DNA from: Coprococcus ammoniilyticus
Lineage (GTDB): Bacteria > Bacillota > Clostridia > Lachnospirales > Lachnospiraceae
NCBI RefSeq assembly: GCF_025567345.1
Contig: NZ_JAOQJS010000005.1
Span: forward strand, 62,001 to 126,000
Direction: 5' to 3'
Length of the DNA: 64,000 nt
The notes under the pieces were generated by a model that did not search any database, was not told the DNA's origin, and saw nothing but the letters and a program-made list of their open reading frames with translations. Numbering within the stretch: position 1 is the stretch's first letter; each line of letters opens with the position of its first letter. The position numbers were made by a program, and so were the translations under genes. Positions 1 through 7,682 of the stretch are shown in pieces.

Positions 1-240
1 CCTCTATTATATGCTACCATTGGGTATCGCACCTGTTTTTTCGTCTTCATACCAAATTTATTTAGCTTCGTCGGGTATTTTCCCCCAACATTCTTCCTAA
101 TACCCGCATCAGACTTGTCCTTGTGGGTATCGTACACTTATTTTCCATTCCATACCCTCATCTAACCAGACACCTCGGGTATCATACTTACTCATCCACT
201 ACCATACCCAGAAATCAAGCATCATCAAGCGATAAATCAC
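1..240. repeat. Alternating GGGTAT / ATACC motif array, period 51-52 bp
   Basis: GGGTAT lies at 22, 73, 125 and 177 (steps 51, 52, 52). Its reverse complement ATACC(C/A) lies at 49, 100, 152 and 204 (steps 51, 52, 52). Motifs therefore alternate in orientation every 24-27 bp, while the 18-21 bp between them differ from unit to unit and are mostly poor in G on this strand. Each GGGTAT-N21-ATACCC could form a 6-bp stem. The period is not a multiple of three and no reading frame is kept, so it is not coding. The array may continue left of the window. It sits just beyond the terminator of the symporter gene. Function unknown. Confidence 0.8.
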
Positions 241-254
241 ATATACAAACGCAA

Positions 255-291
255 ATATAGCCTGTCTGGCTGTAGACTAGACAGGCTATAT
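255..291 (-). terminator. Terminator of the symporter operon
   Basis: Thirteen-bp inverted repeat (255-267 with 279-291, core AGCCTGTCT/AGACAGGCT) and an 11-nt loop, 12 bp past the symporter stop on the minus strand, followed by a modest T-rich stretch. Confidence 0.8.
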
Positions 292-302
292 ATATCTTAA
301 CT

Positions 303-1805
303 TTATTCGGCAACTGAAGCTTCCGCCGGATACTCCTTGCCAAACCATGTGGCGATCACGCGGTATGGGCACTTCGGTGTTGCAAGGCTGACAACCACCA
401 TGATGATCGTGGAGATCAGACAGGCAACGATACAGGAATTGAAACCAAGTGAGATTGGCAGAACGCCCATATCGATCAGGAGATATAAGCCAATACCACT
501 GATGATACCTGCGATCGCGCCATACTCATTTGCCCGCTTCCAGAACAGTCCGAGAAGCAAAGTATGAAGAAATGCTACTGTCATACCACCGGTAGCATAA
601 GTAATCAATGAAGCCAGAAGTTCCGGTGGATCACATGCAAATAAGAATACGACAAGAGCAACAACGATAACACTGATAACATTTAACTTCTTTAATGTCT
701 CCTGCTTTGCATCTTTATTGAACAGGTCCTTGTACAGATCACTGACGATCGTTCCTGCAAGAGATACGATCATTCCACCAACAGATGACTGAACCGCACC
801 ACATACACCGGCGAGAACCAGACCTGCTGCCCATGCAGGCATTACACTTACTGCAAGTGTCGGAATACCAAGGTCAGGAGTTGCAAGGCTTCCTTCCGGG
901 AACATATATTTGATCGTGAAGCACAGACCATTTAAGCCAATGAGCCAGATTGCAACTACAACCGCACCAACCTTGATCGCACGATGCAGAGTCTGTGTAT
1001 CCTTATAAGTAAGCGTTGTCATTGTTACATGAGGCATTGTACAGGTTGTGATACCCCATAAGAATGCAAACGAAAGAACCGTCTTTACACTTGCAGGTAC
1101 GAACCAGTCCGGATTACTCTTAACTAATGACTGGATCGTCTCTGTATAGCTGGGATCTGTTCCGTTGATGCCCATAATAAATAAGATAATAACGGAAACT
1201 GTCATGATAATTCCCTGAAAAACGATCGCAGATGCGATACCTTTAATACCACCTGTGATAGCTGCGATGATAACAAGTACAGTGAAAATAGCAAGTCCGA
1301 TACGATAATCCTGACCGGTTAAGATCTGGAAAATTCTTCCGCCGCCGGTAATTGTGGATACGGCAAATGCTCCAAGGAAGAACAGGATAACCAGTCCGCA
1401 GAGCGCACCAACAATCTTGCTGTTGTTATATCTGTGCATCAGAAGTTCAACAAATGTCTTGGAATCCGTTCTTCTGGCTACGATACCGACACGCTTACCG
1501 ATCAGTCCAAGTACCATGAAGTTCGTGCACATGGACCAGAAACAGCATACCATCCAGGTCGCACCAAATGTATATGTATAACCCGGTACACCCATGAATA
1601 CTCCGGCACCGGCAACACCGGCAGATACCATCATGGCAGTTACAAGCACACCACCGCTTCTACCGCCGGTATAGAATTTGCTCAGGTAATCACCTTTTCC
1701 ATTTGCCATTGCTTTTCTGGTAACAAGACTGTATACCAACTGGAAAATCGTATATGCGGCAAATACAGTAATGATTATAATTCTCTGATTTGTAAATAAG
1801 TTCAT
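303..1805 (-). CDS. Sodium:solute symporter, PanF-like (SSS family)
   Basis: 500 residues with about 13 hydrophobic segments, typical of the solute:sodium symporter family. The early GGRSGGVLVTAMMVSAGVAGAG stretch (shown here only as its Gly/Ser/Ala-rich character, residues ~47-68) matches the first broken helix of PanF-type members. It starts 2 bp after the stop of a YhdT-like small membrane gene, the usual partner of PanF in other bacteria. Family knowledge suggests Na+-driven uptake of an organic acid or amino acid. The gene lies at the end of a sulfur amino-acid cluster, so a sulfur-containing substrate is inferred, but pantothenate or another solute is not excluded. A terminator follows. 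Confidence 0.85.
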   Translation of the reverse strand: MNLFTNQRIIIITVFAAYTIFQLVYSLVTRKAMANGKGDYLSKFYTGGRSGGVLVTAMMVSAGVAGAGVFMGVPGYTYTFGATWMVCCFWSMCTNFMVLGLIGKRVGIVARRTDSKTFVELLMHRYNNSKIVGALCGLVILFFLGAFAVSTITGGGRIFQILTGQDYRIGLAIFTVLVIIAAITGGIKGIASAIVFQGIIMTVSVIILFIMGINGTDPSYTETIQSLVKSNPDWFVPASVKTVLSFAFLWGITTCTMPHVTMTTLTYKDTQTLHRAIKVGAVVVAIWLIGLNGLCFTIKYMFPEGSLATPDLGIPTLAVSVMPAWAAGLVLAGVCGAVQSSVGGMIVSLAGTIVSDLYKDLFNKDAKQETLKKLNVISVIVVALVVFLFACDPPELLASLITYATGGMTVAFLHTLLLGLFWKRANEYGAIAGIISGIGLYLLIDMGVLPISLGFNSCIVACLISTIIMVVVSLATPKCPYRVIATWFGKEYPAEASVAE

Positions 1806-1807
1806 CT

Positions 1808-2152
1808 CTATTTGCCCTCCTTATGTTTTCTTTCTTTTAATTTTCCGTTTGGAGTAACATCCATGTCACGATATACAAATGTTACAACCAGAATAACCGC
1901 TACTACCATTGCGATCAAAATAATGATCTCATTAAAAATCCACTGTGGAAATCCAAGAATGTATTTGTACTTTGATACATCCTTACCGCCCACCAGATAC
2001 AGGTTGGCGATCATCAGCACCATAAATACCAGATAGGTTCCAAGCGTGATCCAGAATTCCTTTGTTGTCTGGGTGAAACGCTCATCCGGCTCTATTGATT
2101 TCAAATCATAATCCCTGCTGTCAGGATCAATGTTGTTATTTATCTGACTCAT
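1808..2152 (-). CDS. YhdT-like small membrane protein (DUF997)
   Basis: 114 residues: a charged N-terminal ~30 residues, two hydrophobic segments (about 36-55 and 73-92) and a Lys-rich tail. Size, two-helix layout and position directly upstream of a PanF-type symporter match the YhdT/DUF997 family, regarded as an accessory subunit of these transporters. A GAGGAG-type ribosome site precedes the ATG at 2152, and the gap to the symporter is 2 bp, so the two are surely co-transcribed. The role as a small subunit is family inference. Confidence 0.8.
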   Translation of the reverse strand: MSQINNNIDPDSRDYDLKSIEPDERFTQTTKEFWITLGTYLVFMVLMIANLYLVGGKDVSKYKYILGFPQWIFNEIIILIAMVVAVILVVTFVYRDMDVTPNGKLKERKHKEGK

Positions 2153-2263
2153 CTTATGTGTCTCCTCTCAACGTAAGTTTTTGAATAATTATGAAACGAA
2201 AAAATCATTCACCGAGTAAAATAATCACTGTTATTTACGCATATAAAATCTTCAATCGTTTTA

Positions 2264-3592
2264 TCATAGTTTGTTCTTCTCCGGAAATGGATCGTCCAGC
2301 ATTCTTGTCGCATGGAACTGACCCTTTTCTGCAGAAACAAGCTGCATCAATACAGCTCCGATACCTGCTGCACCATCGAATAAACCGATCGGTGTACTTA
2401 ATACATCCGGTGCGACACGGTCAAGTGCAAATCTCCATGCACACTCTCTTCCTTCCGTACCGTCTGTGATCGTTGCTCCGTCTGTGATGACCTTACCGCA
2501 CCTCTTTGCCTGTTCCAGATAAGTCTCATCACCAAATGCAGCCCACAGACCCAGATACATATTTAACAGGCCCGCAGTTCCGCAGCAGATATTGTAAGTA
2601 TTCCAGTATCCTTCCGTCCGAACCTCAGGTGCGCCTGTATCAATTACACCCTGTGTCAGCATATCGATATACCGCTTATACCGGTCTTCTCCTGTCATCT
2701 CATATAATTTATAGAAGAAACGATTTGTTCCCGCCGGGCCATGACAATAGCCAAGATAGAACAGATCCTTACGATCCGGCAAACCATGTGGGATCAGGCT
2801 TCCTGCCTTCATCTTAACCGCCTGTGCGATCATGAAATCCGCGATTCCCTTTGTCGCATCCAAGAACTTCTGATCACCGGATGCTTCGTACAGATTCAGC
2901 AGTACAAATCCGATTCCTCCGGTTCCCATCGGGAAGTTCGGATCGATATAATCTTCTTTTGCTCCGAAGTAGACAGGATCTACACCCGGATACCAACAGG
3001 TTCCGTTTCCAGCATCATGACGCTGCCCGAGGAAATTCTCTCCTGCTTTTGCAGCAAATGCTGTCCAGTCCTCTCTGCCAAATGTTTTTGCTGCATATAA
3101 GAAGAACAGAACCGTTCCGGCATCTCCTACGATACCCGGAAATGAAGTCCAGCTATAACCTTTGCCGTTTTTTCCGGGCTTTGCATCTGCCTTTGCAGAC
3201 TCAATAATATCTGCCACAAATGTTTTATATTTCTCATTTCCGGTTGCCTTATAGAGCTGTATCATGGCAAAGCCTGCTCCGCTCCATCCACTGGAAAATG
3301 CGTATTTTGAAAAGTTTCTTTTCAGATCCCGGTCATGATCAAAACGATAACGGATATATGTGGCTGCTTCTTCTGCCTCCTGCAGATAGCTCACATCATT
3401 CGTCGCCTGATATAATCCAAGAAGAAATACGATGATTCCGGACGCCCCGGCATACATACAGATTTCATCATAATAAATGGATCTTCCTTCTGCCGCATCC
3501 TGCAAAGACCAGTAGATACCTTCCGGTCCCTGTTTCTTCCGGCTGTTTATGAAATTCATGGTTTCTTTCGCATATGTAAGATAGTCTGCCAT
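2264..3592 (-). CDS. LanC-like (lanthionine synthetase C-like) protein
   Basis: 442 residues with seven Gly-rich repeat motifs, near residues 49, 102, 156, 223, 285, 338 and 408 (e.g. GTGGIGFVLLNLY, GTAGLLNMYLGLW), as in the alpha/alpha toroid of LanC and LanC-like proteins. The LanC zinc sites appear as C283-H284-G and C336-C337-G, so the second site has Cys-Cys where nisin cyclase has Cys-His. LanC adds a cysteine thiol to a dehydroamino acid; LanC-like proteins of eukaryotes add glutathione. No lanthipeptide dehydratase or precursor is nearby. Instead it lies 84 bp after a cysK-type gene and before a YhdT/symporter pair. It may act on a small thioether or dehydroalanine-derived compound, which is inference. 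Ribosome site GAAGGAG. Confidence 0.8.
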   Translation of the reverse strand: MADYLTYAKETMNFINSRKKQGPEGIYWSLQDAAEGRSIYYDEICMYAGASGIIVFLLGLYQATNDVSYLQEAEEAATYIRYRFDHDRDLKRNFSKYAFSSGWSGAGFAMIQLYKATGNEKYKTFVADIIESAKADAKPGKNGKGYSWTSFPGIVGDAGTVLFFLYAAKTFGREDWTAFAAKAGENFLGQRHDAGNGTCWYPGVDPVYFGAKEDYIDPNFPMGTGGIGFVLLNLYEASGDQKFLDATKGIADFMIAQAVKMKAGSLIPHGLPDRKDLFYLGYCHGPAGTNRFFYKLYEMTGEDRYKRYIDMLTQGVIDTGAPEVRTEGYWNTYNICCGTAGLLNMYLGLWAAFGDETYLEQAKRCGKVITDGATITDGTEGRECAWRFALDRVAPDVLSTPIGLFDGAAGIGAVLMQLVSAEKGQFHATRMLDDPFPEKNKL

Positions 3593-3676
3593 GTTGTCTC
3601 CTTCCTGTTCTATGTTTTATATTATGTATATATGTTCTTGACCTTACCAAACAGAGGACGCTCCCGCTCGTTTCTT

Positions 3677-4666
3677 TTATTCCCCTGCATACATCTTGGT
3701 TGACAGATATTTGAATGCGTTGTCAGCCATGATGATTGCAATATTCTTTCCTGATGCTTCCGGGCGCTCAGCTATGATTGTTGCTGCCTTTAAGGCTGCT
3801 GCCGCTGACTGTCCGAGGAATACGCCATCACTCTTTACCAGTCTTCTTCCTGTCTCATATGCATCTTCTGCTACAATATCCAGACATTCATCATATGGGA
3901 TCTGCTCCGGATTGAAGAATACCGGAACACTCTGTGCCGGAACATCGTTAAATGCAAGTACGCCGTCGATCGTATTTGCTTCCGGATGATTGACATTCTT
4001 TCTGGACTGTACTGCCGGCTGTGCGCCGATGATCTTGATACCAGGATTTTTCTCTCTGAAATATCTGGACAGACCAGCCAGTGTTCCACCGGTTCCGACC
4101 AGTGCTACCACATAATCAACATTTCCGTCTGTATCCTCCCAGATCTCAGGACCCGTTGTACGGTAATGCGCTTCCGGGTTATCAGGATTTGTTCCTTGAT
4201 CAATATAGAAGTAACCATGCTCATCTGCATATTTGTTCATGATAACTGTAAGCTTTGCCATGCTTAAACCACCGTTCTGCAGCATCTCCATGAAGCCCGG
4301 TACATCGGCTGCCTGAAGCAGCTCTACGCCATATGCCTTTAAGATCAATGTACGTTCTACCGATACTCCTGGCTGAATGACTACTACATATTTATACCCT
4401 CTGGAATTTGCAAATGCTGCTGTTGCAATTCCTGTATTTCCACTTGTAAAATCAAGGATCGTTCCGCCCGGCTTCAGTTTACCTGATTTCTCTGCCTCTA
4501 AGATCATGTTAAGAGCTGCACGGTCCTTTACGCTTCCTGATGGATTGAAATACTCCAGCTTACCAAGGAGGTGGGCGTTCAGCCCTAACTCTTTTTCATA
4601 ATTTACGAATTCTACCAATGGGGTATGTCCTACAAGTTCTGTAATTGATGAATGAATATTTGCCAT
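3677..4666 (-). CDS. Cysteine synthase-type PLP enzyme (CysK/CBS family)
   Basis: 329 residues of the fold-type II beta family: PLP lysine in SGSVKDRAA, the TSGNTG substrate loop and the phosphate-binding GTGGTLAG. Family members make cysteine from O-acetylserine and sulfide, or cystathionine from serine and homocysteine, and some make lanthionine as a side reaction. The region after TSGNTG (QPGVSVERTLILKAYG) departs from the usual CysK sequence, so the nucleophile is uncertain. The start at 4666 is chosen for GGGAGAAATAG in front of ATG and for homology; the frame stays open 53 codons further upstream, through a leader with a terminator-like hairpin. A consensus promoter and LysR-type operator lie at 4859-4930. 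Confidence 0.85.
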   Translation of the reverse strand: MANIHSSITELVGHTPLVEFVNYEKELGLNAHLLGKLEYFNPSGSVKDRAALNMILEAEKSGKLKPGGTILDFTSGNTGIATAAFANSRGYKYVVVIQPGVSVERTLILKAYGVELLQAADVPGFMEMLQNGGLSMAKLTVIMNKYADEHGYFYIDQGTNPDNPEAHYRTTGPEIWEDTDGNVDYVVALVGTGGTLAGLSRYFREKNPGIKIIGAQPAVQSRKNVNHPEANTIDGVLAFNDVPAQSVPVFFNPEQIPYDECLDIVAEDAYETGRRLVKSDGVFLGQSAAAALKAATIIAERPEASGKNIAIIMADNAFKYLSTKMYAGE

Positions 4667-4720
4667 TTTTCTATTTCTCCCTTTTCCTATCTGGTTAGTA
4701 TGTTTTGTTATCGTTATAAA

Positions 4721-4744
4721 ACCCGGAAGCATCAACCTCCGGGT
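4721..4744 (-). terminator. Terminator-like hairpin in the cysK leader
   Basis: Nine-position stem with one mismatch (ACCCGGAgG / CtTCCGGGT) and a 6-nt loop, followed on the minus strand by TTTTAT, 55 nt before the cysK-type start and about 110 nt after the predicted transcript start. It could be an attenuator; no known aptamer was recognised upstream of it. Confidence 0.45.
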
Positions 4745-4858
4745 AAATGTCTGTTTGCAAGTCACCATCCAACTCTGGATAAATGATTTTCTCATCCGGC
4801 ACATCTTATAGCGTTTCTTTATCATAGTATTAAAGTAGGTTTTGTATGTTATGTGCCT

Positions 4859-4887
4859 ATTATAGTGACAGTTCCATAATTTGTCAA
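4859..4887 (-). promoter_or_regulatory. Consensus promoter of the cysK-lanC-symporter operon
   Basis: Minus strand TTGACA (4887-4882), 17-bp spacer, TATAAT (4864-4859): a perfect sigma-70-type promoter. Predicted transcript start near 4852. Confidence 0.85.
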
Positions 4888-4907
4888 CCAGTCAAAATAT
4901 TTTAACT

Positions 4908-4930
4908 GGTTATAACCACAGCTTATAACC
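4908..4930 (-). promoter_or_regulatory. LysR-type operator upstream of the cysK-type gene
   Basis: Perfect dyad GGTTATAA-N7-TTATAACC (23 bp) containing the LysR T-N11-A pattern. Its centre is about 67 bp before the predicted transcript start, the classic LysR recognition position. A near copy lies at 7574-7596. Confidence 0.75.
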
Positions 4931-5031
4931 GAACCAATCTGTAACTCTTATAACAGTTACACCGGCTAACGCTATTACATTGCGATTCACACCTTTGATG
5001 TTTTCTGCAAAGCCATCATACTTGCCTGTGG

Positions 5032-6216
5032 TTATGCTGTGATCACTGCTTTCAGACGGTCAAGCGCCTCCTTGATCGTTGCTCTCGGACATGCCACATT
5101 GATACGTTCAAATCCTTCGCCTACCTGCCCAAAGATCGCACCGCTGTCAAGCCACAACTTTGCCTGATTAACGATCAGGTTCTCCCGTTCCTTCTCTGTC
5201 ATTCCGAGTGCCCTGAAATCCAGCCACAGCAGATAAGTTCCTTCCGGCTCGATCAGCTTGATCTGTGGAAGTTCCTTTTTCAGGTAATCACGCACAAATG
5301 CGATATTACTCTCTACATATCTCATCATTGCCTGATACCATGTCTCGCCATGAGTATACGCTGCTTCACAGGCGGTAAGTCCCATTGCATTTAACTGGCT
5401 GTAGCCCGCCGCATCCACCTGCTTACGAAATGCTGCGCGCAGAGTTCCATTTGGAATAAAAATATTCGACACCTGAAGTCCTGCCAGATTGAAGGTCTTT
5501 GCAGGAGAAGTACAGGTAACGGAGTTCTGTTCGAATTCTTTCTTGATCGTCGCAAATACCGTGTGCTGGTGGTCTCCGAAAACAAAATCCTCATGTATCT
5601 CATCACTTACAACCGTAACGCCATGCTTGATACAGATATCACCCATCTTCGTAAGCTCCTCTGCCGTCCATACACGACTGACCGGATTATGCGGACTGCA
5701 CAACAGGAACAGCACAACATGATTGTCAACGATCTGTTTCTCAAAATCATCAAAATCGATGTGATATTTTCCATCATCCCCAAGTACCAGATCATTGCTC
5801 ACAAGCTTCCGGTTATTGTCACGGATCACTTCTGAAAACGGATAATAGACCGGCTGCTGGATCAGAACGGCATCCCCTGCCTTGGAATATGCTTTGACCG
5901 CCATCGCCAGTGCAAATACAACACCCGGTGTCTTTGTCAGCCAGCTTCGTTCCACCTTCCAGTCATGGTGAGCTTCCATCCATTTGCTGACCGCCTCGAA
6001 ATAACTCTCTCCGCTCTCCGTATAGCCAAAAATTCCATGCTGTACACGCTCTGTCAACGCATCCAGCACCAGACTCGACGTCTTAAAATCCATATCTGCA
6101 ACCCAGAGAGGAAGTACATCCGCAGGCTTTCCTCTCCGCTCTGCAAAGTCAAATTTCAAACAGTCTGTATTTCTTCTATCTATTACTTCATCAAAATTCA
6201 GGTTTTTTTCTTCCAT
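5032..6216 (-). CDS. MalY/PatB-type PLP C-S beta-lyase / aminotransferase
   Basis: 394 residues, fold-type I PLP enzyme. Motifs: LPLWVADMDF near the N-terminus, SPHNPVSRVW, VSDEIHEDF with the cofactor-binding Asp, and the PLP lysine in SPAKTFNLAGL. This is the signature of MalY and B. subtilis PatB, which cleave cystathionine and related thioethers (lanthionine, cysteine conjugates) to thiol, pyruvate and ammonia. It lies 107 bp after the cystathionine synthase/lyase-type gene and is probably transcribed with it. The exact substrate is unknown; in this setting a thioether amino acid is likely. Confidence 0.88.
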   Translation of the reverse strand: MEEKNLNFDEVIDRRNTDCLKFDFAERRGKPADVLPLWVADMDFKTSSLVLDALTERVQHGIFGYTESGESYFEAVSKWMEAHHDWKVERSWLTKTPGVVFALAMAVKAYSKAGDAVLIQQPVYYPFSEVIRDNNRKLVSNDLVLGDDGKYHIDFDDFEKQIVDNHVVLFLLCSPHNPVSRVWTAEELTKMGDICIKHGVTVVSDEIHEDFVFGDHQHTVFATIKKEFEQNSVTCTSPAKTFNLAGLQVSNIFIPNGTLRAAFRKQVDAAGYSQLNAMGLTACEAAYTHGETWYQAMMRYVESNIAFVRDYLKKELPQIKLIEPEGTYLLWLDFRALGMTEKERENLIVNQAKLWLDSGAIFGQVGEGFERINVACPRATIKEALDRLKAVITA

Positions 6217-6323
6217 AATTATCCTCCCGTTATGTCTCAGATCCTATGCTGTAAATATATTTCCATATCAAAATATTTTTCAGGCAAATTACTTTTTCAT
6301 CATTATTCATATATTACACTGTT

Positions 6324-7478
6324 TTATTCCCCAAAAGAATCAATTGCCTGTTTCAGATCCGCGATCAGATCCTTCTTATCTTCGATTCCTGCCGACAGAC
6401 GCAGAACACTGTCTGTAATACCGTTCTTTATACGGATTTCCTCCGGTACATCCGCATGAGTCTGTGTCGTCGGATATGTGATCAAGGTCTCTACGCCGCC
6501 GAGACTTTCTGCAAATGGGATCAGCTTTAGGGATTCCAGTATATGGAGTGCCAGCGCCTTGCTCTCCACTTCAAATGTCAACATGCTTCCAAATCCACTC
6601 GCCTGGCTCTTACAAACCTCATAATTATTTGTTCCCGGTATTCCCGGATAATAGACATTCTTTACTTTCTTCTCCTGCAACAGGAATTCCACGATCGCCT
6701 GTGCATTTTCCTGTGCCTTCTCCATACGGATTGGCAGTGTCTTGATGCCACGAAGCACCAGCCAGCTGTCAAATGGCGCAAGTCCCGCACCTGTCGTCTT
6801 TATAATATATCGTAATTTCTCCGAAAGCTCCGGTGTATTTACCACGATGAATCCGGCCAGCGTATCGTTATGTCCGCTTAAGAACTTTGTTCCGCTGTGC
6901 AGGATGATATCGGCTCCCAGTTCAAATGGCCGCTGGAAATACGGTGACAGAAATGTATTATCCACGATCAGCAGCAGATTATGTTTCTTTGCAAGTTCCG
7001 CCGTCTTGCGGATATCAATAACATTCATCATTGGATTAGTCGGTGTCTCGATATAGATTGCTTTTGTATTTTCTTTGATGTAGTTTTCCGGATCTTCCTC
7101 TGCAAAATTGATCCGGCTGAACTCAATACCATTTTTCTGATTAATATGATCAAATAAACGGATACTTCCGCCATACAGATCTGCTTCCGAAATGATATGG
7201 TCGCCCGGTTTGAAGATCTCCATCAATGTTGTAATAGCTGCCATGCCGGAAGAAAAAGCGAGAGCATCCAGTCCTCCTTCTAATGATGCAACGATCTTCT
7301 CCAACTGTTCTCTGGTTGGATTCTGGAGTCTGCTGTAATCATACCCCGTACTCTGTCCAACTGCCGGATGTGCATACGTTGCTGTCTGATAGATAGGAAA
7401 GCTGATCGCTCCCGTTCTGTCGCCTTCAAATTTTTCATGATTTCCATATATACATTTTGTAGCAATTCCTGTATCCAT
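6324..7478 (-). CDS. Cystathionine gamma-synthase/lyase-family enzyme (Cys/Met PLP family)
   Basis: 384 residues of the Cys/Met metabolism PLP family: GYDYSRLQNPTRE near residue 44, SSGMAAI, VDNTFLSPY and the PLP lysine in HSGTKFLSGHND. Members include cystathionine gamma-synthase, cystathionine beta- and gamma-lyase, methionine gamma-lyase and O-acetylhomoserine sulfhydrylase; sequence alone does not separate these here. The start at 7478 is preferred because AGGAAAGG is suitably spaced and homology begins there; the longer frame to 7598 would run through the LysR operator and lacks a ribosome site. A LysR-type site and a -10 (TATACT) without a good -35 precede it, as expected for an activated promoter. 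Confidence 0.85.
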   Translation of the reverse strand: MDTGIATKCIYGNHEKFEGDRTGAISFPIYQTATYAHPAVGQSTGYDYSRLQNPTREQLEKIVASLEGGLDALAFSSGMAAITTLMEIFKPGDHIISEADLYGGSIRLFDHINQKNGIEFSRINFAEEDPENYIKENTKAIYIETPTNPMMNVIDIRKTAELAKKHNLLLIVDNTFLSPYFQRPFELGADIILHSGTKFLSGHNDTLAGFIVVNTPELSEKLRYIIKTTGAGLAPFDSWLVLRGIKTLPIRMEKAQENAQAIVEFLLQEKKVKNVYYPGIPGTNNYEVCKSQASGFGSMLTFEVESKALALHILESLKLIPFAESLGGVETLITYPTTQTHADVPEEIRIKNGITDSVLRLSAGIEDKKDLIADLKQAIDSFGE

Positions 7479-7573
7479 AATAACCGTCATCCTTTCCTGC
7501 TGTTTTTTATAGAGATTTATACCATAGTATATCAGTAGGAATAAGATTTCGGTAGTATGTATTTCTGTGAGCT

Positions 7574-7596
7574 GGTTATAAATACAGCTTATAGCC
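7574..7596 (-). promoter_or_regulatory. Second LysR-type operator, upstream of the cystathionine enzyme gene
   Basis: GGTTATAA-N7-TTATAGCC, a one-mismatch dyad sharing 20 of 23 bases with 4908-4930, plus flanking similarity (CTGGTTATAA and ACAGCTTATA in both). A weak promoter (minus-strand -10 TATACT at 7531-7526, poor -35) puts the site at about -66. Confidence 0.75.
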
Positions 7597-7660
7597 AACT
7601 TGTTGCTTAATTATCATCTTAACTCACTCCTTGCAGGCTCAGACTTCATAACAAAGGAAA

Positions 7661-7682
7661 CGGCTGAGCATTTACTCAGCCG
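7661..7682 (-). terminator. Terminator of the LysR gene
   Basis: CGGCTGAG (7661-7668), 6-nt loop, CTCAGCCG (7675-7682); the gene's stop codon lies in the loop and TTTCCTTT follows on the minus strand. Confidence 0.75.

Noticed and set aside
1..240. CRISPR array
   Set aside because: The repeated unit is only 6 bp and alternates in orientation; no cas genes or long direct repeat.
2264..3592. Lantibiotic biosynthesis cluster
   Set aside because: No LanB/LanM dehydratase, precursor peptide, protease or export/immunity gene nearby; neighbours are amino-acid enzymes and a symporter.
4667..4825. 53-codon N-terminal extension of the CysK-type protein
   Set aside because: No ribosome site at 4825, no family similarity, and it crosses a terminator-like hairpin; 4666 has a good site.
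7479..7598. 40-codon extension of the cystathionine enzyme
   Set aside because: Runs across the LysR operator and predicted promoter and lacks a ribosome site.
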